This document shows, one piece after another, positions 32,994 to 40,955 of a DNA stretch of 56,875 nt; position 1 is the first letter of the stretch; each line of letters opens with the position of its first letter. The translations under genes and the position numbers were made by a program. This DNA comes from Clostridiales bacterium (GTDB lineage: Bacteria; Bacillota; Clostridia; Oscillospirales; Oscillospiraceae), in NCBI GenBank assembly GCA_019415645.1, contig DXYV01000004.1, positions 1-56,875 on the forward strand. Direction: 5' to 3'. The notes under the pieces were generated by a model. It searched no databases and was not told where the DNA came from. It saw only the letters and a program-made list of their open reading frames with translations.

Positions 32994-33807
32994 AGGACAA
33001 CACCTCCTGCGCAACCGCAGAATAGGCCCTGGCAGCAGGGTTGTCCGGCTCAAAGTCAAAGATGCTGGCCGCTGCAATAGGATGTTCTGCGACACGGATT
33101 GTGTAGTCAATCGGAGAGGAGAACACGACAAAAGCGCCTCCGTAGCCAGACTGGAGTTCTTTCTGAATACTCCGGCACAGGTTCGTGCGGCCTTGATACA
33201 TGGTCAGGAGGATACCCCCTACGGTCAACTTGGGATTGATGCCTAGCTGGATCGTCCGGATGACGTCCAGGGTGTCTGCCATATCCTCCATGGCAAGATA
33301 GTGGGCTTGAACGGGCACGATTGCCTGGTCGGCAGCCGCAAGTGCATTGATGGTCAGCAGATCCATGCTATGCCCACAGTCGATCAAGATATAATCGTAC
33401 CTCTCCTGAAAATACTCAAGGACACGGGACATGACCATTTCGCAGGGCGTCCCGCCGGCATCTCCACCACGGTAGCGGCTGCTCATTTGCAGGGCAATCA
33501 GCCGATTCGATACACCGGCAAGTTTAGAGTTTGCCGGTATGTAATGAACGCTGTTTCCTTCAATAAGGGCCTTGTCTGCAAAATCCTCCAGTTCCGCGTC
33601 ATCCAATATAGCGTTCATCAAATTAGACAGAGTATATTTTAAGGACTTGGGATCGGCCAGCATGACGCGAGTTAAATCGCCCTGTGGGTCATTGTCCACC
33701 AGGAGGACACGCTTTCCTGCGGCGGACAGCGCTGCCCCCAGATTTGCGCAGGTGGTAGTCTTGCCGACACCGCCCTTCGCATTTGCGATTGCCAAAGTAA
33801 TCGCCAT
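32974..33807 (-). CDS. parA: ParA-family partition ATPase
   Basis: The 277-residue protein begins MAITLAIANAKGGVGKTTTC, carrying the deviant Walker A (KGGVGKTT, residues 11-18). LLVDNDPQGDLT (Walker A' region) and YDYILIDCGHSMDLL (Walker B) follow. These are the hallmarks of ParA/Soj/MinD ATPases that form nucleoid-bound gradients to segregate plasmids and conjugative elements. Length fits the small ParA type without an N-terminal HTH. It is the first gene of the element's operon and overlaps parB by 20 bp. Upstream lies a long imperfect hairpin that may control the operon. Confidence 0.95.
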   Translation of the reverse strand: MAITLAIANAKGGVGKTTTCANLGAALSAAGKRVLLVDNDPQGDLTRVMLADPKSLKYTLSNLMNAILDDAELEDFADKALIEGNSVHYIPANSKLAGVSNRLIALQMSSRYRGGDAGGTPCEMVMSRVLEYFQERYDYILIDCGHSMDLLTINALAAADQAIVPVQAHYLAMEDMADTLDVIRTIQLGINPKLTVGGILLTMYQGRTNLCRSIQKELQSGYGGAFVVFSSPIDYTIRVAEHPIAAASIFDFEPDNPAARAYSAVAQEVLSYAEKKL

Positions 33808-33851
33808 TCTACTACCTTCTTTCTAATGTGTCCGCATCATAATTTTGGAAA

Positions 33852-33896
33852 TGCAAATGCCCACTCCACTGGATCAGTCGGAGTGAGCATTTTGCA
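33852..33896 (-). promoter_or_regulatory. Long imperfect inverted repeat upstream of parA
   Basis: Arms at 33852-33867 (TGCAAATGCCCACTCC) and 33880-33896 (GGAGTGAGCATTTTGCA) pair with one mismatch and a one-base bulge around a 12-nt loop, 45-90 bp upstream of parA. Autoregulated par operons commonly carry such operators or centromere sites. Confidence 0.6.
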
Positions 33897-34206
33897 CCCG
33901 CTCCGACGGTTATCACCCCCTCTTCTTTGAGGCCGCAAAATGTCGGAGCACGAAAACGGCAATTTTGTTCTGAAATGTGGACAAAATCAGCAAAAATACC
34001 AGTCATTCATGGCGATTTCCGACTTTGCCCTATTATATCGCATTCGTCGATTCTGCGCACGATTCCGGTTGCTTTCATCTATAAATTCCTCCTGCGGTCA
34101 TCATTTTCTTGACAGAGATAGTATCCGCAGGTTTGTTTTGGCTATGCAGGAATTACCCTTGGTTTTCTTTGGCAGAAGAAAAGCCGCGCTTAGGCGCAGT
34201 ATCTTG
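33897..34206. other. Gene-free spacer, probable right end of the conjugative element
   Basis: This roughly 300-bp AT-richer stretch separates the minus-strand parA operon from the plus-strand SLH gene. It holds a spaced repeat GCTCCGAC (33900-33907) / GTCGGAGC (33943-33950) but no credible gene. The element's boundary should lie here. I could not find a matching direct repeat at the left side. Confidence 0.5.
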
Positions 34207-34235
34207 TTGCAATTTGACAGAAGAAACGCTATAAT
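34207..34235 (+). promoter_or_regulatory. Sigma-A promoter of the SLH-protein gene
   Basis: TTGCAA (34207-34212) and TATAAT (34230-34235) with a 17-bp spacer lie about 45 bp upstream of the start. Confidence 0.85.
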
Positions 34236-34278
34236 TTGGGTGAAGCAGTTGTGCATGAAACCAACTTGGAGGTGCAAG

Positions 34279-36594
34279 ATGAAATCAAAACGATGCTTAA
34301 CGGCCGCGCTGGCTGCGGCGCTGGCATTTTCTCTGGCGGTCCCCTCCGCCGGGGCCGCAACCTTTACCGATATGAGCGGTACTTACGCCTGGGCCGCGGA
34401 ATATGCGGAGGACCTGGCGGCCAAGGGAGTTGTGAACGGAAAGGGAGACGGGCGGTTCGACCCTTCCGGGGCTGTGACTGCGGTAGAGGTGTTCGCCTTC
34501 TGTGCCCGGATGCTCCAGCTGGAGGGCAGCGTGGAGAGCGCCATGGAGACCGCCCGCGGCGCGGAAGTCAAGGCGCTGCTGCCCAGCATTTCCTCCTGGG
34601 CAGTCCCGGAGGTGTCCATATGTCTGGAAACGGGCATCGTTACGCTGGCGGAGCTGCAGAGTTTGTGTAATTCGGGCAACATCAGCAAAGCTCTGGCCAA
34701 GGAGGACCTGGCCATGTTCGTGGCACGGGCCATGCAGCTGGAGAACCAGGCCAAATCTTTAAGTGCCTATGCGCTGGATTATACGGACAGCAGCAGCATC
34801 AGGGACAACCGAAAGGTGTATGTCTATCTGCTGGACAGCTACGGCGTGGTCCAGGGCAACGACCAAAAACAGTTCCAGCCCCGCAGCGCGGTCAACCGGG
34901 CAGTCATGGCGACGATGATCTCGCGGGCCATGAAGGTCATGGCGGATCAGGACATTGTGATCGACCTGCCCGATTACAGCAGCTATGACTGGACGGCTGG
35001 CACGGTGGCCTCGGTGACCAACAATGCCAATGGTACCGTGGCCCTGACCCTCAATAGTGAGATCACCGGCGAGGCCGCGCTTACAGTGCCGGCGGATGTG
35101 GCGGTTTATCTGAACAATGTGGGCTGTACGCTGGAAGAAGTGACCGACGGGCGGTATGCCAAGGTGGAACTGGACAGCCGCGGAACGCCGACTGCCATCT
35201 ACCTGACCACCGGACTGACGACCTACACCGGCACGGTGACCTCCGTGAAGGATGCGCAGGTGGCCATGACGGTCAACGGAAGCGCCCGTACCTTTGCGCT
35301 CAATCGCTGCACCCAGGTCAAGGTGGGGAACACGGCGGGGACGGTGGATTTGATTGACGCCGACGGCGGCTACGATTCTGCAACAGTCCGCGTGGACGGC
35401 GCGGGCCATGTGGTGGCGCTCCAGCTGACCGGCGGAACCCGGAAGGCGGAGGGCCTGATCGGCAGCGTAAGCACCGGGACGGCCGGGACTCAGCTCAATC
35501 TGACCGCGTTTGACGGAACGACCACGGCACTGCCCCTGGCCTCCAACGCTGTGGTGACAATCAACGGCCTGAGTGGGACGCTGGGCGCCAGCTACACAGG
35601 TAACTATGCCCAGGTCACAGTGGACAACGACACCGGCACGGTGACCTCGGTGGCGGTGAATACCAGCACGACCTATGTACAGGGCTACATCAAATCCATC
35701 TCTTACAACAAGTCGGAGACAGACAGCCTGACCGTGGTCCGGTTCAGCGACGGCCAGACGGCGACCTATCCCATCGCAGACAATGTGGCGGTGACCTACC
35801 AGGGCGCATCTATCAAATTCAATGAGCTGACCTCCAACCGGCTGGTGACCATTCAGCTGAACAACCAAGACCGGGCGGCGGCGATTTACTCCTACCCCGG
35901 TTCCGTGACGACGGAGGGTACTCTGACCGCCATTCAGTTTGATGTGGTCACTGTCCTGACGGTGACCAAAGACGACGGCACGGCCGTGACCTTCCAACTG
36001 GACATGAACGACCTGCCCACCTTTACCCGGGACGGAAAGAGCAGTACCGTGGACCGCCTGACAGTGGGAGATCAGGTCTCTGTTACGGTGCGCTACAATG
36101 AGGTGACACAGATTACCTCCACCTCCCAGAGCGCCACGGCTTCCGGCACGGTGGCCAGTATCAGCAGCGATTTGAACGGGACCACGCTGGTGGTGCGTCT
36201 GAACACCGGCGAGACCAAAGCCTACAATGTGAGCGCCAGCGTGGTGGTCACCCGGGACGACCGGACGGTGAATCTGCTGACCATTCAGCCGGGCGACAGT
36301 GTGGATTTGGTGATCAGCGGCGAGGAGCTGGTGTCCATTACCATTACGGCTGCCTCCACCAGCAGCACGGAGCTCAACGGCACGGCGATCTATGTCAATA
36401 CCTCGGACCAGACCATCTTCCTCAAGCTGGAGGACAGCTCGCTGGTCACCGTGGAAGTGCCCAGCTCCTGCCGGATCGTGGACACGGCGGGCACCTCCCT
36501 TACGCTGAAGAGCTTGCCGGCCGGGGCACAGCTCCAGGTGTTCGGCAGCTATAACAGCGGGACCTTTACGGCCACGCTGATTCTGCGGAAGTAA
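34279..36594 (+). CDS. S-layer-homology-domain surface protein
   Basis: The 771-residue protein starts at the ATG at 34279 (GGAGGTGCAAG upstream) with signal peptide MKSKRCLTAALAAALAFSLA ending before ATFTDM. Three SLH modules cover residues about 25-225: FTDMSGTYAWAAEYAEDLAAKGVV, then SSWAVPEVSICLETGIV with KEDLAMFVARAMQL, and YLLDSYGVVQGNDQKQFQPRSAVNRAVMATMI. The remaining 540 residues are repeated beta-rich units with alternating T/V/S, such as GTVASVTNNANGTVALTL and GTVTSVKDAQVAMTVNG, probably OB- or Ig-like surface modules. It is anchored to wall polymer by the SLH part. It belongs to the host chromosome rather than the element, judging by strand and own promoter and terminator. Confidence 0.9.
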   Translation: MKSKRCLTAALAAALAFSLAVPSAGAATFTDMSGTYAWAAEYAEDLAAKGVVNGKGDGRFDPSGAVTAVEVFAFCARMLQLEGSVESAMETARGAEVKALLPSISSWAVPEVSICLETGIVTLAELQSLCNSGNISKALAKEDLAMFVARAMQLENQAKSLSAYALDYTDSSSIRDNRKVYVYLLDSYGVVQGNDQKQFQPRSAVNRAVMATMISRAMKVMADQDIVIDLPDYSSYDWTAGTVASVTNNANGTVALTLNSEITGEAALTVPADVAVYLNNVGCTLEEVTDGRYAKVELDSRGTPTAIYLTTGLTTYTGTVTSVKDAQVAMTVNGSARTFALNRCTQVKVGNTAGTVDLIDADGGYDSATVRVDGAGHVVALQLTGGTRKAEGLIGSVSTGTAGTQLNLTAFDGTTTALPLASNAVVTINGLSGTLGASYTGNYAQVTVDNDTGTVTSVAVNTSTTYVQGYIKSISYNKSETDSLTVVRFSDGQTATYPIADNVAVTYQGASIKFNELTSNRLVTIQLNNQDRAAAIYSYPGSVTTEGTLTAIQFDVVTVLTVTKDDGTAVTFQLDMNDLPTFTRDGKSSTVDRLTVGDQVSVTVRYNEVTQITSTSQSATASGTVASISSDLNGTTLVVRLNTGETKAYNVSASVVVTRDDRTVNLLTIQPGDSVDLVISGEELVSITITAASTSSTELNGTAIYVNTSDQTIFLKLEDSSLVTVEVPSSCRIVDTAGTSLTLKSLPAGAQLQVFGSYNSGTFTATLILRK

Positions 36595-36623
36595 ACCGCA
36601 TTCTTCCCAACACACTTCCAGAG

Positions 36624-36659
36624 AAAGCGCAGATTCCGGTTTTGGGAATCTGCGCTTTT
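36624..36659 (+). terminator. Terminator of the SLH gene
   Basis: AAAGCGCAGATTCC pairs with GGAATCTGCGCTTT across a 7-nt loop, followed by TTC; 30 bp after the stop. Confidence 0.85.
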
Positions 36660-36748
36660 CTGCTTGCAACCGGGGCCGCAATATAGTAAGGTTAAAGGGG
36701 AGAAAGCCGCACTGCGGATAGAGATGCGAAACAGAAGGAGGGTACGCC

Positions 36749-37378
36749 ATGAAAACCAGAATCATTACCATCAGTCGGGAATTCGGCAGCGGAGGACGCA
36801 CCGTGGCCAAACGGGTGGCCGAGGAGCTTCAAATTCCTTATTATGACAAGGCCCTGGTCAAGCAGGTGGCCGTGGAGACCGGCTTTGATGAGAAGTACAT
36901 CGAGCAGGAGGGAGAGCACGCGCCGGTAAAGAGTATGCTGGCCTACGCCTTTGCCGCCCGTGGTACCCAGGGCGTGATGAACGGCATGTCGGCCAACGAT
37001 TTTCTGTGGGTGATTCAGCGCAAGGTGATTTTGGACCTGGCGGAAAAGGGCCCCTGCATCATCGTGGGCCGCTGCGCCGATTATATCCTGAAGGACCGGG
37101 ACGACTGCCTGAACGTCTTTGTCCACGCGCCGATGGCCCAGCGGGCGGACCGCATCGTGCGCCTCTACGGCGAGAGCGAGCAGACGCCGGAAAAGCGGCT
37201 GACGGACAAGGATAAGCGGCGCAGCGTCTACTACAAGAACTATACCGGCCAGGATTGGGGCCGGACCCAGAATTATCACCTGTCGCTGGACAGCGGCAAG
37301 CTCGGAATCGAAAACTGCGTGAAAATCATCGTCGGATTGGTACAGTCCGGGGAAGAAACAGAACAGCCGCGTGGGTAA
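36749..37378 (+). CDS. Cytidylate kinase-like family protein
   Basis: The 209-residue protein begins MKTRIITISREFGSGGRTVA, the variant P-loop (SREFGSGG) of the cytidylate kinase-like family (PF13189). GPCIIVGRCADYILKD is the NMP-binding part, and DKDKRRSVYYKNYTGQDWG is the lid with basic residues. Relatives are common in clostridia and distinct from Cmk proper; their substrate is not established. The start has GGAGGG at good spacing. It stands alone between two hairpins. Confidence 0.88.
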   Translation: MKTRIITISREFGSGGRTVAKRVAEELQIPYYDKALVKQVAVETGFDEKYIEQEGEHAPVKSMLAYAFAARGTQGVMNGMSANDFLWVIQRKVILDLAEKGPCIIVGRCADYILKDRDDCLNVFVHAPMAQRADRIVRLYGESEQTPEKRLTDKDKRRSVYYKNYTGQDWGRTQNYHLSLDSGKLGIENCVKIIVGLVQSGEETEQPRG

Positions 37379-37392
37379 CCACGCGGCTGTTC
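37361..37392. terminator. Hairpin overlapping the end of the cytidylate kinase-like gene
   Basis: GAACAGCCGCGTGG and CCACGCGGCTGTTC form a perfect 14-bp stem with a GTAA tetraloop-like loop. No T-run follows, so it may terminate weakly or protect the mRNA end. Confidence 0.6.
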
Positions 37393-37473
37393 CGCAAAAG
37401 CTGCGGATTCATATCGGCATAGGCGGGCGCATAGGGTGGAGTCGGCGTAACCAATTTGACAGGGGGGACGGCG

Positions 37474-37923
37474 ATGAAACGGCTTGGGCGAGCGTTGGTG
37501 CTGGTGCTGATTGGCGGTACGCTGTATTTTGGAATCGAGGCGGTCTATAAGGGACTGACCGGGGGCGGAACGCTGCACTGGAGCATGGGCCTGATCGGTG
37601 GTGTACTGTTCCTGGCGATCGGTGCGATCAATGAGCTGGCACCGCGGTGTATGCCGCTGGCCCGGCAGGCGATTCTGGGCGGCGCGCTGATCACCGGAGT
37701 GGAGCTCGCGGCGGGACTGGTGCTGAATGTGTGGCTGGACCTGGGAATTTGGGATTACAGTGCGCTGCCGCTGAATCTGTGGGGACAGATCAGCCTGCCC
37801 TTTTCTCTGGTGTGGGTTCTGCTGTCCGCTGTTGCCATCATGTTGGATGATTGGCTGCGTCATTGGCTGTGGGGCGCGGAACGGCCCCGCTATTGGCTCT
37901 GGCGCTGCGGAAAAGAGGAATAG
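37474..37923 (+). CDS. CmpB-type putative ABC transporter permease (PF06541-like)
   Basis: The 149-residue protein has four hydrophobic segments: LVLVLIGGTLYFGIEAVY, LIGGVLFLAIGAIN, AILGGALITGVELAAGLVL and LPFSLVWVLLSAVAIMLDDWL. The family hallmarks WDYSALPLNLWGQI and ITGVELAAGLVLN mark the ABC_trans_CmpB group. Function in the family is not firmly known. I start at 37474, where the ribosome site GGGGGGA is placed properly. It lies upstream of the LysR gene, 67 bp apart. Confidence 0.8.
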   Translation: MKRLGRALVLVLIGGTLYFGIEAVYKGLTGGGTLHWSMGLIGGVLFLAIGAINELAPRCMPLARQAILGGALITGVELAAGLVLNVWLDLGIWDYSALPLNLWGQISLPFSLVWVLLSAVAIMLDDWLRHWLWGAERPRYWLWRCGKEE

Positions 37924-37990
37924 GGGCAGCCGCGCGCAAAGCAGCGCTTGCGGAATAACCGAGAATATGGTACTGCGAGGAGGAAAACAA

Positions 37991-38869
37991 ATGGATGTGA
38001 GGGCGCTGCAATACTTTCTGACCGTGGCTCGGGAACAGAGCATTTCCAAGGCCGCGCAGGCGCTGCACATGACCCAGCCGCCGCTGTCCCGGCAGATGAA
38101 GGAACTGGAGGAGGAGCTGGGCAGGCCGCTCTTTCTTCGGGGAAGCCGGAGAATTACACTGACCGAGGAAGGGGTGCTGCTCCGAAAGCGGGCCGAGGAG
38201 ATTGTGGAGCTGATGGAGAAGGCAAGGGCGGAAGTGACCCGGGCAGGGGAAGAAGTTGGCGGAGAAGTATCCATCGGCGGCGGAGAGACCGAGGGAATGC
38301 GCCTGATTGCCAGAGTCATTCAAAAGACCCGGGAGACCCACCCGAAGATTCGTTTTCACATCTTCAGCAGCTACGCCTACGACGTGATGGAGCGGCTGGA
38401 CAAAGGGCTCATCGACTTCGGAACCTTGATCGAGCCGGTGGACCTGACCAAATATGATCACCTGCGCCTGCCGGGAATGGACGTATGGGGACTTCTGATG
38501 CGGCGGGACCATCCGCTGGCCCGTCAGGCCTCCATCCGGCCGGAGGATCTGACCGATGTGCCTATCCTGTGCTCCCGGCAGATGCTGAAAGAAAACGGGT
38601 TGTCCGGCTGGCTGGGGCGCGACTATGAGACGCTGACCATTGCCGCGACCTACAACCTGATCAACACGCCGGCGCTTATGGTGGAGGAGGGTGTGGGCTG
38701 CGCACTCACATTGGACAAGCTGGTGAATACGGAGGGCTCTGATATCCTCTGTTTTCGTCCCCTGGAGCCGAGGCTGGAGGCGGGACTATACCTTGTCTGG
38801 AAGAAATACCAGGTGTTTACCCGGGCGGCAGAGGTGTTTTTGGAGCAGCTGCAGCAGGAACTGCCATAA
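37991..38869 (+). CDS. LysR-family transcriptional regulator
   Basis: The 292-residue protein starts at the ATG at 37991 behind GAGGAGG. The N-terminal winged HTH is canonical: MDVRALQYFLTVAREQSISKAAQALHMTQPPLSRQMKELEEELG. The effector domain begins GGEVSIGGGETEGMRLIARV and has the LysR substrate-binding pattern. Ligand and targets are unknown; no divergent gene is present, so its regulon may be elsewhere. Confidence 0.93.
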   Translation: MDVRALQYFLTVAREQSISKAAQALHMTQPPLSRQMKELEEELGRPLFLRGSRRITLTEEGVLLRKRAEEIVELMEKARAEVTRAGEEVGGEVSIGGGETEGMRLIARVIQKTRETHPKIRFHIFSSYAYDVMERLDKGLIDFGTLIEPVDLTKYDHLRLPGMDVWGLLMRRDHPLARQASIRPEDLTDVPILCSRQMLKENGLSGWLGRDYETLTIAATYNLINTPALMVEEGVGCALTLDKLVNTEGSDILCFRPLEPRLEAGLYLVWKKYQVFTRAAEVFLEQLQQELP

Positions 38870-38899
38870 CAGAGGCGTGTATGGTCGTCAATCGAATTG

Positions 38900-38947
38900 A
38901 AAAACGGCGCGCATCAGGTCCTTTGGGGACAGATACGCGCCGTTTTT
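38900..38947. terminator. Bidirectional terminator between lysR and the His/Cys-rich gene
   Basis: AAAACGGCGCG pairs with CGCGCCGTTTT over a long loop, with AAAAA before and TTTTT after, so it serves both converging genes. Confidence 0.75.
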
Positions 38948-38988
38948 GAATGGTTCAGGTGATATTTGAGGCAAGACCGGGACGACAG

Positions 38989-39399
38989 TTAACCATGACA
39001 ATGGCCATGTCCATGCCCATGGCCGTGATGCGAAGCGGCAGAGGAAACTTGCGTGGCAACGATACAGGAACCATTACAGTACCCCTCGGCGTGGTCGTAA
39101 CCGCAGTAAAGTACACCGTTGTGGGAATGCTGTCCGGTGCTGGTACAGATCTCGATCGTGCAGAGCGGGCGGCAGCTCCCGTCGCAAACACCGCCGGCGT
39201 GGCCAAGACCGCAGTAGAGCGTGTCGTTGTGAATCGAATAGCAGGCCTCGGAATGGTTCTCCGCATGGCAGACGGAACAGGCGCTGTTCTGGTGCGCAGA
39301 ATAGCCGTGATGGCCTCCGTGCGCAAAAGCCGGAATACTCAGAAGCGACAGCGTCAGGACAGAAACGGCACCCAAGGCAAGGAACTTTTGTATGCGCAT
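38989..39399 (-). CDS. Secreted His/Cys-rich protein (probable metal binding)
   Basis: The 136-residue protein has a signal peptide (MRIQKFLALGAVSVLTLSLL… ending AFA). Its mature part carries about 12 Cys and 19 His. HGGHHGYSAHQ opens it, CSVCHAENHSEAC follows, two related modules (YCGLGHAGGVCDGSCRPLC and YCGYDHAEGYCNGSC) come next, and the end is HHGHGHGHGHCHG. These are likely zinc, copper or nickel ligands, or disulfide-forming modules, outside the cell. The start has GGAAGAAAGG upstream and a good promoter. Opposite-strand frames here are shadows caused by the repetitive composition. Confidence 0.85.
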   Translation of the reverse strand: MRIQKFLALGAVSVLTLSLLSIPAFAHGGHHGYSAHQNSACSVCHAENHSEACYSIHNDTLYCGLGHAGGVCDGSCRPLCTIEICTSTGQHSHNGVLYCGYDHAEGYCNGSCIVATQVSSAASHHGHGHGHGHCHG

Positions 39400-39450
39400 A
39401 ACCTTTCTTCCTTTCTAATGTTACGGCTCAATAAAAGCTGTTTACTAAAT

Positions 39451-39479
39451 ATTTTAACATGGGTTTCTGGCCTTTACAA
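39451..39479 (-). promoter_or_regulatory. Sigma-A promoter of the His/Cys-rich gene
   Basis: On the minus strand TTGTAA (39474-39479) and TAAAAT (39451-39456) are 17 bp apart, about 50 bp upstream of the start. Confidence 0.7.
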
Positions 39480-39679
39480 GTATGGAGCACGCTTTTTCTG
39501 TATTCCTGGGGACGGCGCAGAGGCGCCTTGCCGCCCTGAGCAGTGAAATACCGAGGGGGTAGGTAGAGGGGGGCCTTTGGGCGACGTATGAAAACGCCGT
39601 TCATTTTGAACATTGATGGCAACGGCTGGGGCTGTTGTCCTGCCAATGCATTTGTTTTGACATATGCGTCATCCAGAAG

Positions 39680-40345
39680 TTATTCGGATGGGGATGCAAA
39701 ACCCTCTTCGCACAAAATACTCTGTACTTTCTCCGCATCTCTTAAATAAAAATGTGCGGATTTGACAATCAGCGTCAGCGTTCCACACTTCATGCCCACT
39801 TTTTCTGCAATTTCTTTTTGAAGCAGATGAAGCATCACAAGGTTTATATATGCTTTGCTACCAAAATCCAGTGCACGACAATATGCAATCATATGGAGAT
39901 TTCCATTAGTCTCCTGAAAATCCAAAAGACTGACACATGGAATATAGCCCTCATCTGTTAACGGCTCGAACATGGAAATAGTGGCTGAACGTGTATGCGG
40001 ATTGTTTTTCAGCCGGTCAACCAGCCATTCCACTTGATTTTTCTGCCCCATATAGGAATATAGGCGAGAAGCATAGGAATGTTCATGATGCAACTCCGGT
40101 ACTTCGCCCTGTACAGTGAAATTACGGACCATCCAGTCGTATTCAGCAGGGACTTTATGCCTTTCGATGATTTTGTCCGGTAAGGAAGCGTTCTGAATTT
40201 TTGCCGTTAGGCTGAACAACTCCTTGACTTCTGCCTGCTCCCCGGCGTTGTCCGTGTAAGCTGTGACCACACCATGCTTTTCGATCTCATCCAGCACGCG
40301 AACCCATAAAGCTCCAAAGTTATGGAATGTTCCTAAATCTTGCAC
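39680..40345 (-). CDS. Divergent thymidylate-synthase-fold protein
   Basis: The 221-residue protein starts at GTG (40345) with AAGGAAGG upstream. From residue 85 it follows the thymidylate synthase order: SYASRLYSYMGQKNQVEWL, NNPHTRSATISMFEP, GYIPCVSLLDFQE (the catalytic Cys position), LHMIAYCRALDFGSKAYINL (Asp and Asn positions of the nucleotide site) and a terminal SAHFYLRD like the ThyA HIY segment. It is shorter than ThyA (about 264) and lacks the QRSxD motif. It may hydroxymethylate or methylate a nucleotide other than dUMP, as CMP hydroxymethylases do. A canonical-type thyA lies 7 kb away. Its base composition is more AT-rich than the neighbours, hinting at transfer. Confidence 0.7.
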   Translation of the reverse strand: MQDLGTFHNFGALWVRVLDEIEKHGVVTAYTDNAGEQAEVKELFSLTAKIQNASLPDKIIERHKVPAEYDWMVRNFTVQGEVPELHHEHSYASRLYSYMGQKNQVEWLVDRLKNNPHTRSATISMFEPLTDEGYIPCVSLLDFQETNGNLHMIAYCRALDFGSKAYINLVMLHLLQKEIAEKVGMKCGTLTLIVKSAHFYLRDAEKVQSILCEEGFASPSE

Positions 40346-40688
40346 GTATTGATCACCTTCCTTGCGATGAGCAGACTCTGCGGGATTGAATTCATGGATA
40401 AGTTATGAGAGGAAATCACCCAACCGGCCTTCTGGTCGGCGGAACCCAAAACAAAAGGACGGTTAAAATCGATATTTCCCGCTTTAGATTCATTAACAGA
40501 AGGACATCCCAACGGCCCTTCTGGGCCGCGGCGCTTTTGCGCCGCACAAGCATTTTCGCCACAGGCGAAAATCTTGGCGGAAAGGCGGCTTTGCCGCCCT
40601 GAGCATTTTAATTTCGGAGGGTGGAGCCGCCCTCTGGGCGGCGAAACCCAAAACAAAAGGCAACTGCAAAAGCAGTTGCCTTTTGTTT
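40346..40688. repeat. Palindrome-rich gene-free stretch
   Basis: No gene seen. It holds many short hairpins: CGGCGC-TTTT-GCGCCG, TTTTCGCC-ACA-GGCGAAAA, GGCGGC-TTT-GCCGCC, GCCGCCC-TCT-GGGCGGC. A near-identical 21-bp phrase (GGCG[G/A]AACCCAAAACAAAAGG) occurs at 40438 and again at 40639. The last hairpin (AAGGCAACTGC…GCAGTTGCCTT, 40659-40684) is a plausible terminator for the tRNA gene on the minus strand. Confidence 0.7.
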
Positions 40689-40775
40689 TGGTGCGCGAGG
40701 CGGGAGTCGAACCCGCACGCCCTTGCGAGCACTGGCACCTGAAGCCAGCGAGTCTACCAATTCCACCACTCGCGC
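40689..40775 (-). tRNA. tRNA-Leu (anticodon CAG)
   Basis: The 87-nt minus-strand sequence folds as a long-variable-arm tRNA: acceptor GCGCGAG/CTCGCGC, D-loop with GGAATTGGTAGAC, anticodon loop CTTCAGG, a class II variable arm (TGCTCGCAAGGGCG), T-loop GGTTCGAGTCC and an encoded CCA end. It closely resembles known tRNA-Leu(CAG), which reads CUG. Confidence 0.95.
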
Positions 40776-40816
40776 AAGTGGCTTAAGTTCATTTGAACTC
40801 ATCAGCGACAAGAGAT

Positions 40817-40845
40817 ATATTACCATGGTGTTCCCCAAATGTCAA
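40817..40845 (-). promoter_or_regulatory. Promoter of tRNA-Leu
   Basis: On the minus strand TTGACA (40840-40845) and TAATAT (40817-40822) are 17 bp apart, about 40 bp upstream of the tRNA. Confidence 0.85.
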
Positions 40846-40923
40846 CACTTTTTTTCACAAGTTTTTCAGAAGGTTGAAACAGCCGAAAATCGGCCGCTTT
40901 GAGGCAGCGCGCCTGCTTTTGGC

Positions 40924-40951
40924 TTGACAACGGGAAAAAATGTGATAGAAT
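40924..40951 (+). promoter_or_regulatory. Sigma-A promoter of the alaS T-box leader
   Basis: TTGACA (40924-40929) and TAGAAT (40946-40951), 16-bp spacer. Confidence 0.75.
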
Positions 40952-40955
40952 GTCT

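Noticed and set aside
33808..34278. Attachment site (attR) of the conjugative element
   Set aside because: I compared this spacer with the left-hand spacers by eye and found no direct repeat, so the boundary cannot be stated.
34759..36810. 683-codon frame opposite the SLH protein
   Set aside because: Antisense shadow of a Thr/Val-rich repetitive gene.
38950..39546. 198-codon plus-strand frame over the His/Cys-rich gene
   Set aside because: It arises from the repetitive CAT/GCA codons of the minus-strand gene and lacks a ribosome site.
40346..40688. Possible CRISPR array, because of many short palindromes
   Set aside because: The repeats are different hairpins without regular spacing or unique spacers, and no cas genes are near.
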